Positions 1 to 7,311 of a stretch of DNA of 12,680 bases are shown here, in pieces. Below the pieces are notes generated by a model. It was not told the origin of the DNA. It worked only from the letters and a program-made list of their open reading frames with translations, and made no database searches. This stretch comes from JADKIH01 sp031411835 (GTDB taxonomy: Bacteria; Bacteroidota; Bacteroidia; AKYH767-A; 2013-40CM-41-45), in contig JANOBV010000058.1 of assembly GCA_031411835.1 (NCBI GenBank), positions 1 through 12,680 on the forward strand, given 5' to 3'. The position numbers were made by a program, and so were the translations under genes. How positions within the stretch are numbered: position 1 is the stretch's first letter; each line of letters opens with the position of its first letter.

Positions 1-13
1 AATCTAACCTAGG

Positions 14-2479
14 ATGAAAATGAACTTTCGTTTACTTTTGACTGCAGCTTTTCTGTTTGCAGCTTCACTAACTTTTGCCCAACGCGGCCCAACTTATCAG
101 GCTGATTTAGCATTCGACAAAGGTGATTATCATGATGCTGCAGCTCTTTACAAGAAAGCCTTTACAAAGGAAAAGAACAAAGCAAAACGCGCCGAAGTCA
201 TTTACAAAGTGGCTGAATCATATCGTTTGACGAATGATTACAAAAATCAGGAAGTTTGGTATGCGAAAGCGATCAAAGCGAATTACAAAGATCCTGCATG
301 TATTCTTCACTATGCAGATGCCTTGAAAATGAATGGCAAATACGATGAAGCCATTGTACAATACACAGCATTTCAAAAAGATTCTCCAAATGATCCTCGC
401 GGTGAAAATGGAATTAAATCTTGTCAACAAGCACAAAAGTGGAAAGACAAACCGACTCGCTATCGTGTATTGAATGTTGCTCCAATCAACACAAAATATT
501 CTGATTTCTCAGCTGCATATTCTAACAAAGATCATCGCCATATCATTTTCACTTCTGCTCGTCAGGAGTCGATTGGAAAAAATAATGATGGTGGTACCGG
601 AGAAAAATTCCAGGATCTTTATGAAGCAGCAGTTGACAAAAAAGGGAAGTGGAGTAGTCCGAAGCCATTGCTTGAACCAATCAATTCAGGTTCGAATGAT
701 GGTGGTGCATCAATGGATTCAAAAGGTGTAGATATGTTCTTCACTCGTTGTGATGCTGAAAAAGGTAAATTCGGAACATGTGAAATATTTTACACAAAAC
801 GTAAAGGACAAACATTTGATGAGCCAAAACTAATTCCACTTGCTGCTGATAGTTTTACCGTTGGACAACCATCACTTTCTGCAGATGAACAAACATTGTA
901 CTTCACTTCAAACATGCCAGGTGGACAAGGCGGAAAAGATATTTGGTTGACTAAATACGACAAGAAAAGTAAAAGCTGGGGAGCTCCAATTAATGCCGGC
1001 GACAAGATCAATACAGAATACGATGAAATGTTCCCATACATTGCCGGGGACAGCACATTATATTTTTCTTCGAAAGGCCATATTGGAATGGGCGGATTAG
1101 ATGTCTTCAGTTCAAAAATGTCGAACGGTATTTTTGAAGAACCTATTAATTTAAAATATCCGATCAACACATCATACGATGATTTCTCATATGTAATCGA
1201 TGAAACAACAGGCGACAAAGGATTCTTGTCTTCTGATCGTGATGGCGGAAAAGGAAGTGATGATATTTATTCATGGAACTTACCTCCACTTCTATTTACT
1301 GTATCAGGAAGAGTTTATGATGCAGATACAAAAGGAAATGTTGAAGGTGCGACAATTGAATTATTCGGAAGTGATGGTTCATCAGTTCCTCTTAAAACAG
1401 ATAAAACAGGTGCCTATAAATTTGACTTGAAACCGGAAACATCTTATCGTTTATCAGCTCAAATGCCAAACTATCTGAATAAATATATTGAAGTAACAAC
1501 TGTTGGTCTAGAGCAATCAAAAGATTTCATTGGCGATTTCGATTTTGCACTTCGCTCCACATTACGTGCAATTGAGCTGCCGGAAGTATATTATGATCTT
1601 GGCAAATGGGATCTTCGTCCAGAATCTAAAAAAGCTCTTGATGGTCTAGTAGAAACATTGAAAGAGAATCCAACGATCGTGGTTGAGATTGGTTCACATA
1701 CCGATTCACGTCCTATTCCAATGACGAATGAATTACTCTCACAACGACGTGCTGAATCAGTTGTAAATTATTTAGCACAGCATGGAATAGAAAAAGATCG
1801 TTTGTCATTCAAAGGTTATGCTGCTACACAGCCACGTTCACTTGATAAAGACATGGGAAGTTTCAAATCAGGAAGTGTATTGGATGAGAAATTCATCATC
1901 GGGCTTTCTTCAAACAAATTAAAAGAAGAGGCGCATCAAATGAATCGTCGTACAGAGTTCCGTGTATTAAGAACGAACTATGTAAAAGGTCAATCGGCTA
2001 CTGATGATATAAATATTCAACAACCGGTGGCTACGATGGTTGATTCTTCAGGAGTAAAAGCTGTTGAAGACGCTTCAGTCGCAACAAAAGTTGAAGCGAA
2101 AGATGCTGCAACCGGAGAAGTTGTACCAGGAACTACTACAGTTGTAACTGCACCAAAAGCAGCAGGCGAACTTTATGTTGTGAAAAAGAATGACACGTAT
2201 ACAAGTATTGCGAAAGCAAACAGTATGACTGTAAAAGATCTTAAAGCACTTAATGGATTAAAAGGTGAAGTGATATTTGATGGAATGGAATTGAAGATCA
2301 CTCCTGATGGCGACTATACAGATTATGATAAAAAATTCCGCGTTCTTGAAAAAGGAGAAGACAGCTACAGTGTTGTTGCGAAAAAAATAAATATGAAAAC
2401 TGCTGACCTTAAGAAATTAAATAAAGGAGTTGACGAAGGCACTTTCCGTCCGGGAAAGAAAATTCGCATCGCTCAGTAA
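14..2479 (+). CDS. PorE-like OmpA-family envelope protein with TPR, PD40 propeller and two LysM modules
   Basis: Probable peptidoglycan-anchored outer-membrane/periplasmic protein, most like PorE of the type IX secretion system. Seen in the 821-residue product: signal peptide with cleavage after A22 (FA^QRG, no lipobox Cys), TPR-like helices about 25-140, five PD40-type blades about 160-424 (motifs such as LYFTSNMPGGQGGKDIW and LYFSSKGHIGMGGLDVF), a carboxypeptidase-regulatory-like beta domain about 429-510, and an OmpA C-terminal domain about 525-660. The usual peptidoglycan-binding Asp and Arg correspond to D564 (SHTD) and R579 (LSQRRA), 15 residues apart. Two LysM-like modules follow at about 719-763 and 774-820. 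The TPR-propeller-CRD-OmpA order is that of PorE; the LysM pair makes this protein longer. A second in-frame ATG at 20 is possible. In Bacteroidota such genes often follow a porP/sprF gene, but only 13 upstream bases are present. The T9SS role is inference; a general OmpA envelope role is the alternative. Confidence 0.88.
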   Translation: MKMNFRLLLTAAFLFAASLTFAQRGPTYQADLAFDKGDYHDAAALYKKAFTKEKNKAKRAEVIYKVAESYRLTNDYKNQEVWYAKAIKANYKDPACILHYADALKMNGKYDEAIVQYTAFQKDSPNDPRGENGIKSCQQAQKWKDKPTRYRVLNVAPINTKYSDFSAAYSNKDHRHIIFTSARQESIGKNNDGGTGEKFQDLYEAAVDKKGKWSSPKPLLEPINSGSNDGGASMDSKGVDMFFTRCDAEKGKFGTCEIFYTKRKGQTFDEPKLIPLAADSFTVGQPSLSADEQTLYFTSNMPGGQGGKDIWLTKYDKKSKSWGAPINAGDKINTEYDEMFPYIAGDSTLYFSSKGHIGMGGLDVFSSKMSNGIFEEPINLKYPINTSYDDFSYVIDETTGDKGFLSSDRDGGKGSDDIYSWNLPPLLFTVSGRVYDADTKGNVEGATIELFGSDGSSVPLKTDKTGAYKFDLKPETSYRLSAQMPNYLNKYIEVTTVGLEQSKDFIGDFDFALRSTLRAIELPEVYYDLGKWDLRPESKKALDGLVETLKENPTIVVEIGSHTDSRPIPMTNELLSQRRAESVVNYLAQHGIEKDRLSFKGYAATQPRSLDKDMGSFKSGSVLDEKFIIGLSSNKLKEEAHQMNRRTEFRVLRTNYVKGQSATDDINIQQPVATMVDSSGVKAVEDASVATKVEAKDAATGEVVPGTTTVVTAPKAAGELYVVKKNDTYTSIAKANSMTVKDLKALNGLKGEVIFDGMELKITPDGDYTDYDKKFRVLEKGEDSYSVVAKKINMKTADLKKLNKGVDEGTFRPGKKIRIAQ

Positions 2480-2492
2480 TCAGATCTATATT

Positions 2493-2525
2493 AAAAAAAG
2501 CTGCTCCAAAAGAGCAGCTTTTTTT
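2493..2525 (+). terminator. Perfect 14-bp hairpin terminator
   Basis: Seven A, then GCTGCTC, loop CAAAA, GAGCAGC and seven T: all 14 pairs are perfect. It lies 14 bases after the TAA of the OmpA-family gene. Because both the A-tract and the T-tract are present it could act on either strand, but no minus-strand gene is seen to its right. It separates the envelope gene from the purM-like/prfA unit. Confidence 0.9.
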
Positions 2526-2605
2526 ATGCCTTCTTTTTATTGATTTTAAAGACATTATAGAGGCTATTCGAGCCGGAAAATAGTAGAGAATGGCAAAGTA
2601 TTCCG

Positions 2606-2613
2606 TACTTTTG
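2606..2613 (+). promoter_or_regulatory. Bacteroidota -7 element (TACTTTTG) of the purM-like gene
   Basis: TACTTTTG matches the Bacteroidota sigma-A -7 consensus TAnnTTTG exactly and is followed by GCA, as often seen. Transcription would begin around 2618-2622, about 20 bases before the ATG at 2641. I see no good TTG-type -33 element at the expected distance. The site lies inside the longer frame that opens at 2590, which argues that the gene really begins at 2641. Confidence 0.6.
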
Positions 2614-2640
2614 CAGTCAATTGAACCAGCCACAATAAGT

Positions 2641-3837
2641 ATGTCGGGAAATTATGCATTAAGAGGTGTTTCTGCCACCAAAGAGGATGTTCATGCTGCA
2701 ATTAGTGGCTTGGATAAAGGCCTGTTTCCGGAAGCATTTTGCAAAATTGTGCCAGACTATTTATCAAATAGTAAGGATCATTGTCTAGTCATGCATGCAG
2801 ATGGTGCAGGAACGAAATCTTCACTTGCTTATGCGTACTGGAAAGAAACCGGTGACTTATCAGTTTGGAAAGGAATTGCTCAAGATGCCATTGTAATGAA
2901 TCTGGACGACTTGATTTGTGTTGGCGCATCGAATAACATTCTTCTCAGTTCAACAATTGGAAGAAATAAAAATCTGATTCCCGGTGACGTTATTACAGCA
3001 TTGATCAAAGGCACAGAAGAAATTTTGCAAAACCTTCGTGAGCAAAATATTGATATTCATTTGACAGGAGGAGAGACTGCTGATGTTGGTGATCTTGTAA
3101 GAACAGTTATTGTTGATTCAACAGTTGTTTGTCGAATGAAACGAACTGAAGTAATCACAACAAAAAATATTCAAGCCGGAGATGTCATCGTAGGACTTTC
3201 GTCGTTTGGGAAAGCAACCTATGAAAGTGAATACAATGGTGGAATGGGAAGTAACGGCTTGACTTCTGCACGTCACGATGTATTTAGTAAAGAAGTTGCA
3301 AAGAAATTTCCTGAAACCTACGACAACTCATTAAATGAGAAAGTGATTTATTCAGGAAGTAAATCACTAACAGACAAAATAGAAGTTGAGTATAAAGATG
3401 AAAAAGGAATTCTACGTAACGAAAAAATAGACGCCGGAAAACTAGTTCTCTCCCCTACTCGTACCTATGCGCCAGTTATTCAAAAAATGATTGCTGAATG
3501 CAAAAGTGAAATACATGGCATCATTCATTGCAGTGGCGGCGGACAAACGAAGATCAATCATTTCAACAAGAATCTTCGAATAGTGAAAGATAATTTATTC
3601 GAATTACCACCGCTTTTCAAATTGATTCAAAGTGAAAGCAAAACAGATTGGAAAGAAATGTACCAAGTGTTTAACATGGGACACAGAATGGAAATTTATT
3701 GTTCTGCTGAAACTGCGAAATCGGTTATAGCTATTTCAAAGAGTTTCAATATCGACGCACAAATAGTTGGTCGTTGCGAATCTGCTGATCATAAAAGTTT
3801 GACGATTACTTCTCCTTACGGAGAATTTCAATATTAA
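2641..3837 (+). CDS. purM: PurM-type AIR synthase (phosphoribosylformylglycinamidine cyclo-ligase)
   Basis: Likely cytoplasmic phosphoribosylformylglycinamidine cyclo-ligase, which closes the imidazole ring of AIR with ATP in purine synthesis. The 398-residue product has the AIRS fold signatures: HADGAGTKSS near residue 52 (substrate/ATP site, cf. SGTDGVGTK of E. coli PurM), GGETADVGDLVR near 143 (cf. GGETAEMPG), GMGSNGLTSAR near 202, then LSPTRTYAPV, an HCSGGGQTK stretch and EMYQVFNMGHRMEI, which line up with LAPTRIY, LTGGG and EMYRTFNCGVGM of PurM. It is about 50 residues longer than the E. coli enzyme, with extra sequence around the middle. The frame stays open back to an ATG at 2590, but those 17 residues cover a TACTTTTG promoter element, and family members, as I recall them, begin near MSxNYxxRGVSASKEDVH, so I choose 2641. 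prfA follows after 40 bases, probably co-transcribed. Some databases call this family only AIR synthase-related. Confidence 0.88.
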   Translation: MSGNYALRGVSATKEDVHAAISGLDKGLFPEAFCKIVPDYLSNSKDHCLVMHADGAGTKSSLAYAYWKETGDLSVWKGIAQDAIVMNLDDLICVGASNNILLSSTIGRNKNLIPGDVITALIKGTEEILQNLREQNIDIHLTGGETADVGDLVRTVIVDSTVVCRMKRTEVITTKNIQAGDVIVGLSSFGKATYESEYNGGMGSNGLTSARHDVFSKEVAKKFPETYDNSLNEKVIYSGSKSLTDKIEVEYKDEKGILRNEKIDAGKLVLSPTRTYAPVIQKMIAECKSEIHGIIHCSGGGQTKINHFNKNLRIVKDNLFELPPLFKLIQSESKTDWKEMYQVFNMGHRMEIYCSAETAKSVIAISKSFNIDAQIVGRCESADHKSLTITSPYGEFQY

Positions 3838-3877
3838 AATAAATTCAGGCGAGTAAGTCTGAGAGAAAGAAAACAAA

Positions 3878-4951
3878 ATGCTATTAGATAAATTAGAAGC
3901 GATCAAGAATAGATTCGAAGATGTAGAAAGGGAGATCAGTTCGCCTGAAGCAATGTCTGACATGAAGCGCTTTGCCCAATTGAATCGTGAATACAAAGAA
4001 CTTCAAGTCATAGTTGAGAGGTATACATTATACAAAGATGTAAAAAGTAATCTTGAACATGCGCGGGAATTAGTCACAACAGAAAAAGATGACGAATTCC
4101 GTGACATGGCAAAAATGGAATACGACGAGTTGACTGCACAAAGTGAGAAGATGGAAGACGAGATCAAACTCTTATTGATCCCAAAAGATCCGGAAGATCA
4201 GAAGAATGCCATCGTTGAAATTCGTGCGGGGACAGGTGGTGATGAAGCTTCTATTTTTGCAGGCGAGTTATATAGAATGTATCAAAAGTTTTGCGAACGC
4301 AAAGGTTTGAAAACCGAGCTTGTCGATTTTACTGACGGAACATCAGGTGGATTCAAAGAGATCATTTTTAATGTAAGTGGACCAAGTGCATATGGCATCA
4401 TGAAATACGAAAGTGGTGTACATCGTGTACAACGTGTTCCTCAAACAGAAACACAAGGACGAGTGCATACATCGGCAGCAACGGTTGCAGTTTTGCCTGA
4501 GGCCGATGAATTCGATATTGATGTAAAAGCAAATGATGTCAGAAAAGATTTATTCTGTTCATCAGGTCCCGGTGGTCAGTCGGTAAATACAACTTACTCT
4601 GCCGTTCGTTTAACACACATTCCAACTGGAATCGTTGCGCAGTGCCAGGATCAAAAATCGCAGATCAAAAATTTCGAGAAAGCTATGACAGTATTGCGTT
4701 CACGTATTTATGAATTGGAATATAACAAAGTGATGGAAGAAAGAGCTCGTCAACGCAAGACGATGGTCTCCAGTGGCGATCGTTCAGCAAAGATTCGCAC
4801 TTATAATTATCCTCAGAGCAGAATTACAGATCACCGAATTGGATTAACGATGTATAATTTACAAACGTTCATTGATGGAGATATTGGGGAGATGATAGAT
4901 GCATTGCAGGTGGCGGAGAATGCAGAGCGACTGAAAGAAGGAATGATCTAA
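3878..4951 (+). CDS. prfA: Peptide chain release factor 1
   Basis: Class I release factor that reads UAA and UAG in the ribosomal A site and triggers peptidyl-tRNA hydrolysis. The 357-residue product is full length for RF1. G232-G233-Q234 in SGPGGQSVNTT is the catalytic GGQ loop whose Gln is normally methylated by PrmC. The codon-recognition tripeptide is P188-Q189-T190, at the same numbering as PAT of E. coli RF1; the PxT form distinguishes RF1 from RF2 (SPF). Other family blocks are the coiled N-terminal helices (1-100), EIRAGTGGDEASIFAGEL, GVHRVQRVP and SGDRSAKIRTYNYPQSRITDHR. The ATG at 3878 follows an A-rich leader (GAAAACAAA). A purM-like gene directly upstream fits a common Bacteroidota arrangement; pyrF, often next downstream, is absent here. 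The TAA stop is followed at once by in-frame TAG and TGA. Confidence 0.97.
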   Translation: MLLDKLEAIKNRFEDVEREISSPEAMSDMKRFAQLNREYKELQVIVERYTLYKDVKSNLEHARELVTTEKDDEFRDMAKMEYDELTAQSEKMEDEIKLLLIPKDPEDQKNAIVEIRAGTGGDEASIFAGELYRMYQKFCERKGLKTELVDFTDGTSGGFKEIIFNVSGPSAYGIMKYESGVHRVQRVPQTETQGRVHTSAATVAVLPEADEFDIDVKANDVRKDLFCSSGPGGQSVNTTYSAVRLTHIPTGIVAQCQDQKSQIKNFEKAMTVLRSRIYELEYNKVMEERARQRKTMVSSGDRSAKIRTYNYPQSRITDHRIGLTMYNLQTFIDGDIGEMIDALQVAENAERLKEGMI

Positions 4952-4993
4952 TAGTGAATAGTGAATAGTGAATAGCGAATTGCGAATTGCGAG
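4952..4993 (+). repeat. Six tandem 7-base units (TAGTGAA type)
   Basis: Starting at the first base after the prfA stop: TAGTGAA three times exactly (4952-4972), then TAGCGAA, TTGCGAA and TTGCGAG, a graded drift across 42 bases. The array ends 47 bases before the chosen ATG of the E1 gene. The possible TTG start at 4987 lies in the last unit and is therefore unlikely to be real. A shorter array of a closely related unit follows the stop of the large surface protein (12476-12489). Confidence 0.85.
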
Positions 4994-5040
4994 TACCAAT
5001 TTTCGAAAGACGAAAAACAAAATACGAACAAATCAAACGA

Positions 5041-7119
5041 ATGATATCCGAACCGGCGAAAAAAAATCGACAAGTGGTAGATAAAAAAATACTTGCTAAG
5101 GCATATGAATTGATGTCTACAGCGCGTGCGATGTCTGATCTTTATGAAGAGAAATCGCAAATCACTCAAAAGTATGTTCATGCTACATCTCGTGGACATG
5201 AAGCTATTCAGTTGGCTTTGGGAATGCAATTAAAAGCCTGTGATTATTTATCAGCTTACTACAGAGACGACAGCACGTTACTCGGAATTGGTTTGCAGCC
5301 CTATGAATTAATGTTACAACTTTTAGCAAAACGTGATGATCCATTTTCAGGAGGCAGAACGTATTATTGTCACCCGAGTTTGAATCGCGATGACTTGCCT
5401 AAAATTCCGCATCAATCATCAGCTACAGGAATGCAAGCTATACCGACTACCGGTTTAGCAATGGGAGTTCAGTACAAAGAAAAGATGGGATTAGCAGATC
5501 CATCACAAAAAGATAAATCAGTAGTAGTTTGTTCACTTGGTGATGGATCAATCACAGAAGGAGAAGTTGCAGAAGCTTTTCAAATGGCAGTTTTGAAGCA
5601 GATGCCAATACTATATTTAGTTCAGGATAATGAATGGGATATATCAGCACATTCAAAAGAGATCCGAGCAATGGACGCTCCAGAATATGCAAAAGGTTTT
5701 CCCGGATTAGAAGTACGATCAATTGATGGAACAGATTTCGTGAAGTCATATGAAACAATAAATGAAGTTCTAAATATCATTAGAAAAGAAAGGCGTCCGT
5801 TTTTAGTTCACGCAAAAGTTCCTTTGTTAGGACATCATACAAGTGGCGTAAGAAGAGAATGGTACAGACACGATTTGGAAGAAGATAAAAAACGTGATCC
5901 ACTTCCGCGTTTTAGAGGAGAATTATTGAAATCAGGTTTTGCGGAAAAAGAATTAAAAGATATAGAAGAAAAAGCAGCCGTCAAAGTTGCTTCAGATTTT
6001 GAAAAGGCAATGAAAGCTGAAGATCCAAGACCGGAAGATCTTTTTAATTTCGACTATGCTCCTACTCCTGTTACTGAAGAAAAAGGTGAACGTGAACCGA
6101 AAGGAAAAGAAAAAACCTTGATGGTAGATTGCGCTTTGTTTGCAGTACAGGAATTGATGAACAAGCACAAAGAATGTTTACTCTATGGACAAGACGTAGG
6201 TGCAAGATTAGGCGGAGTATTCCGCGAAGCAGCAACACTTGCACAAAAATTTGGTGACGACAGAGTATTTAATACACCAATACAAGAAGCATTTATTATT
6301 GGCAGTACAGTTGGAATGAGTGTAGCAGGATTGAAACCGATTGTAGAAGTTCAGTTTGCCGATTACATCTGGCCGGGACTTAATCAACTTTTTACAGAAG
6401 TAAGTCGTTCGTATTATTTGAGTAACGGCAAATGGCCGGTGAGTTGTATCATCCGTGTTCCGATTGGTGCTTATGGTAGTGGTGGTCCATACCATTCTTC
6501 TAGTGTTGAAAGTGTACTTACAAATATTCGAGGAATAAAGATTGCTTATCCATCGACAGGAGCTGATTTAAAAGGCTTAATCAAGTCAGCATATTACGAT
6601 CCGAATCCATGTGTAATTCTTGAGCACAAAGGTTTGTATTGGTCGAAGATCAAAGGCACTGAAGATGCAAAAACAATAGAGCCTGATGAAAATTATATTA
6701 TTCCATTTGGAAAGGCAAGAATAGTTCAAACCGCACAGCCTGGAAAAGAAACTACGCTTTCGATTATTACATATGGTATGGGAGTTTATTGGGCGAAAAA
6801 TGCATCAAAGAAGTTTCCTGGACGAATTGAGATAATTGATCTTCGCACAATAAATCCAATTGATGAAGAATCTATATTGACATCAGCAAAAAAACACGGT
6901 CGATGTTTAGTTGTTACAGAAGAACCAGTATCAAATTCTTTTGCTCTATCGATTGCAGGAATGATCAGTAATAAGTGTTTTGAATTTCTGGATTCCCCGG
7001 TTGGAATTATTGGTTCGGAGAATCTTCCTGCCATTCCTCTTAATTCAATTTTAGAATTTACAATGATTCCAAATGCCGAAAAAGTTGAAAAAAAGATAGA
7101 CGAATTGTTAAAGTACTAG
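5041..7119 (+). CDS. Fused alpha/beta E1 component of a branched-chain-type 2-oxoacid dehydrogenase
   Basis: Thiamine-diphosphate-dependent E1 that decarboxylates a 2-oxoacid and passes the acyl group to the lipoyl arm of an E2; both subunits are in one 692-residue chain. Alpha half, about 1-336: GDGSITEG from G167 and N197 in QDNEWDIS form the GDG-(~27)-N diphosphate/metal motif, and HHTSGVRREW (H265-H266) is the active-site loop. Linker, about 337-360, is charged and rich in Lys/Glu/Pro. Beta half, about 361-692: YGQDVG (382-387), TPIQEAF with the TPP-activating glutamate at E416, PYHSSSVE with H485, and a transketolase C-terminal domain ending near FTMIPNAEKVEKKI. Similarity is closest to 2-oxoisovalerate dehydrogenase subunits; the true substrate cannot be read. 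The frame opens at a TTG at 4987 inside the heptamer repeat; the ATG at 5041 is preferred. No E2 or E3 gene is in the window. Pyruvate or acetoin dehydrogenase E1 is a less likely alternative. Confidence 0.92.
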   Translation: MISEPAKKNRQVVDKKILAKAYELMSTARAMSDLYEEKSQITQKYVHATSRGHEAIQLALGMQLKACDYLSAYYRDDSTLLGIGLQPYELMLQLLAKRDDPFSGGRTYYCHPSLNRDDLPKIPHQSSATGMQAIPTTGLAMGVQYKEKMGLADPSQKDKSVVVCSLGDGSITEGEVAEAFQMAVLKQMPILYLVQDNEWDISAHSKEIRAMDAPEYAKGFPGLEVRSIDGTDFVKSYETINEVLNIIRKERRPFLVHAKVPLLGHHTSGVRREWYRHDLEEDKKRDPLPRFRGELLKSGFAEKELKDIEEKAAVKVASDFEKAMKAEDPRPEDLFNFDYAPTPVTEEKGEREPKGKEKTLMVDCALFAVQELMNKHKECLLYGQDVGARLGGVFREAATLAQKFGDDRVFNTPIQEAFIIGSTVGMSVAGLKPIVEVQFADYIWPGLNQLFTEVSRSYYLSNGKWPVSCIIRVPIGAYGSGGPYHSSSVESVLTNIRGIKIAYPSTGADLKGLIKSAYYDPNPCVILEHKGLYWSKIKGTEDAKTIEPDENYIIPFGKARIVQTAQPGKETTLSIITYGMGVYWAKNASKKFPGRIEIIDLRTINPIDEESILTSAKKHGRCLVVTEEPVSNSFALSIAGMISNKCFEFLDSPVGIIGSENLPAIPLNSILEFTMIPNAEKVEKKIDELLKY

Positions 7120-7174
7120 TGTAATGAATTTGCTAATTTCATTTTAAAATTGAAGTTTAATAATAAAATGTAAG

Positions 7175-7203
7175 ACCTATTATTCAAAATAATAGGTTTT
7201 TTT
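7175..7203 (+). terminator. Hairpin terminator after the E1 gene
   Basis: ACCTATTATT pairs perfectly with AATAATAGGT across a CAA loop (10-bp stem), with seven T from 7197. It lies 56 bases past the TAG of the E1 gene and isolates it from the surface-protein gene. The rest of 7120-7311 is AT-rich leader with no gene. Confidence 0.85.
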
Positions 7204-7260
7204 GTTTTATTAATCTAATGTTAAATTTTTTCGTAGTGTAAGGAAAAGCAATAGAATCAG

Positions 7261-7268
7261 TACTTTTA
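7261..7268 (+). promoter_or_regulatory. Weak -7-like element before the large surface-protein gene
   Basis: TACTTTTA differs by one base from the TAnnTTTG -7 consensus and lies 43 bases before the ATG at 7312. No convincing -33 element is visible. Since a terminator stands at 7175-7203, some promoter must lie between 7204 and 7311; this is the best candidate I see. A second, TTAGTTTG at 7284-7291, also has one mismatch. Confidence 0.35.
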
Positions 7269-7311
7269 AGGTTGTTAATGGTCTTAGTTTGTAAAAGAAT
7301 CAAACGCACGT

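Noticed and set aside
790..1218. 142-codon minus-strand open frame inside the OmpA-family gene
   Set aside because: It is a shadow of a well-supported gene with clear domains on the plus strand.
14..2479. TolB/Pal-type system component
   Set aside because: The PD40 propeller and OmpA domain recall TolB and Pal, but TPR, propeller, CRD and OmpA in one chain is the PorE-type order.
4987..5040. TTG-initiated N-terminal extension of the E1 protein
   Set aside because: The TTG is the first triplet of a degenerate heptamer unit and the extra 18 residues are mostly Arg/Lys with no family counterpart; ATG 5041 is better.
4948..5229. 93-codon minus-strand frame over the prfA-E1 junction
   Set aside because: Its end (FAIRYSLFTIHY) is the translation of the heptamer repeat and the rest is antisense to the E1 gene.
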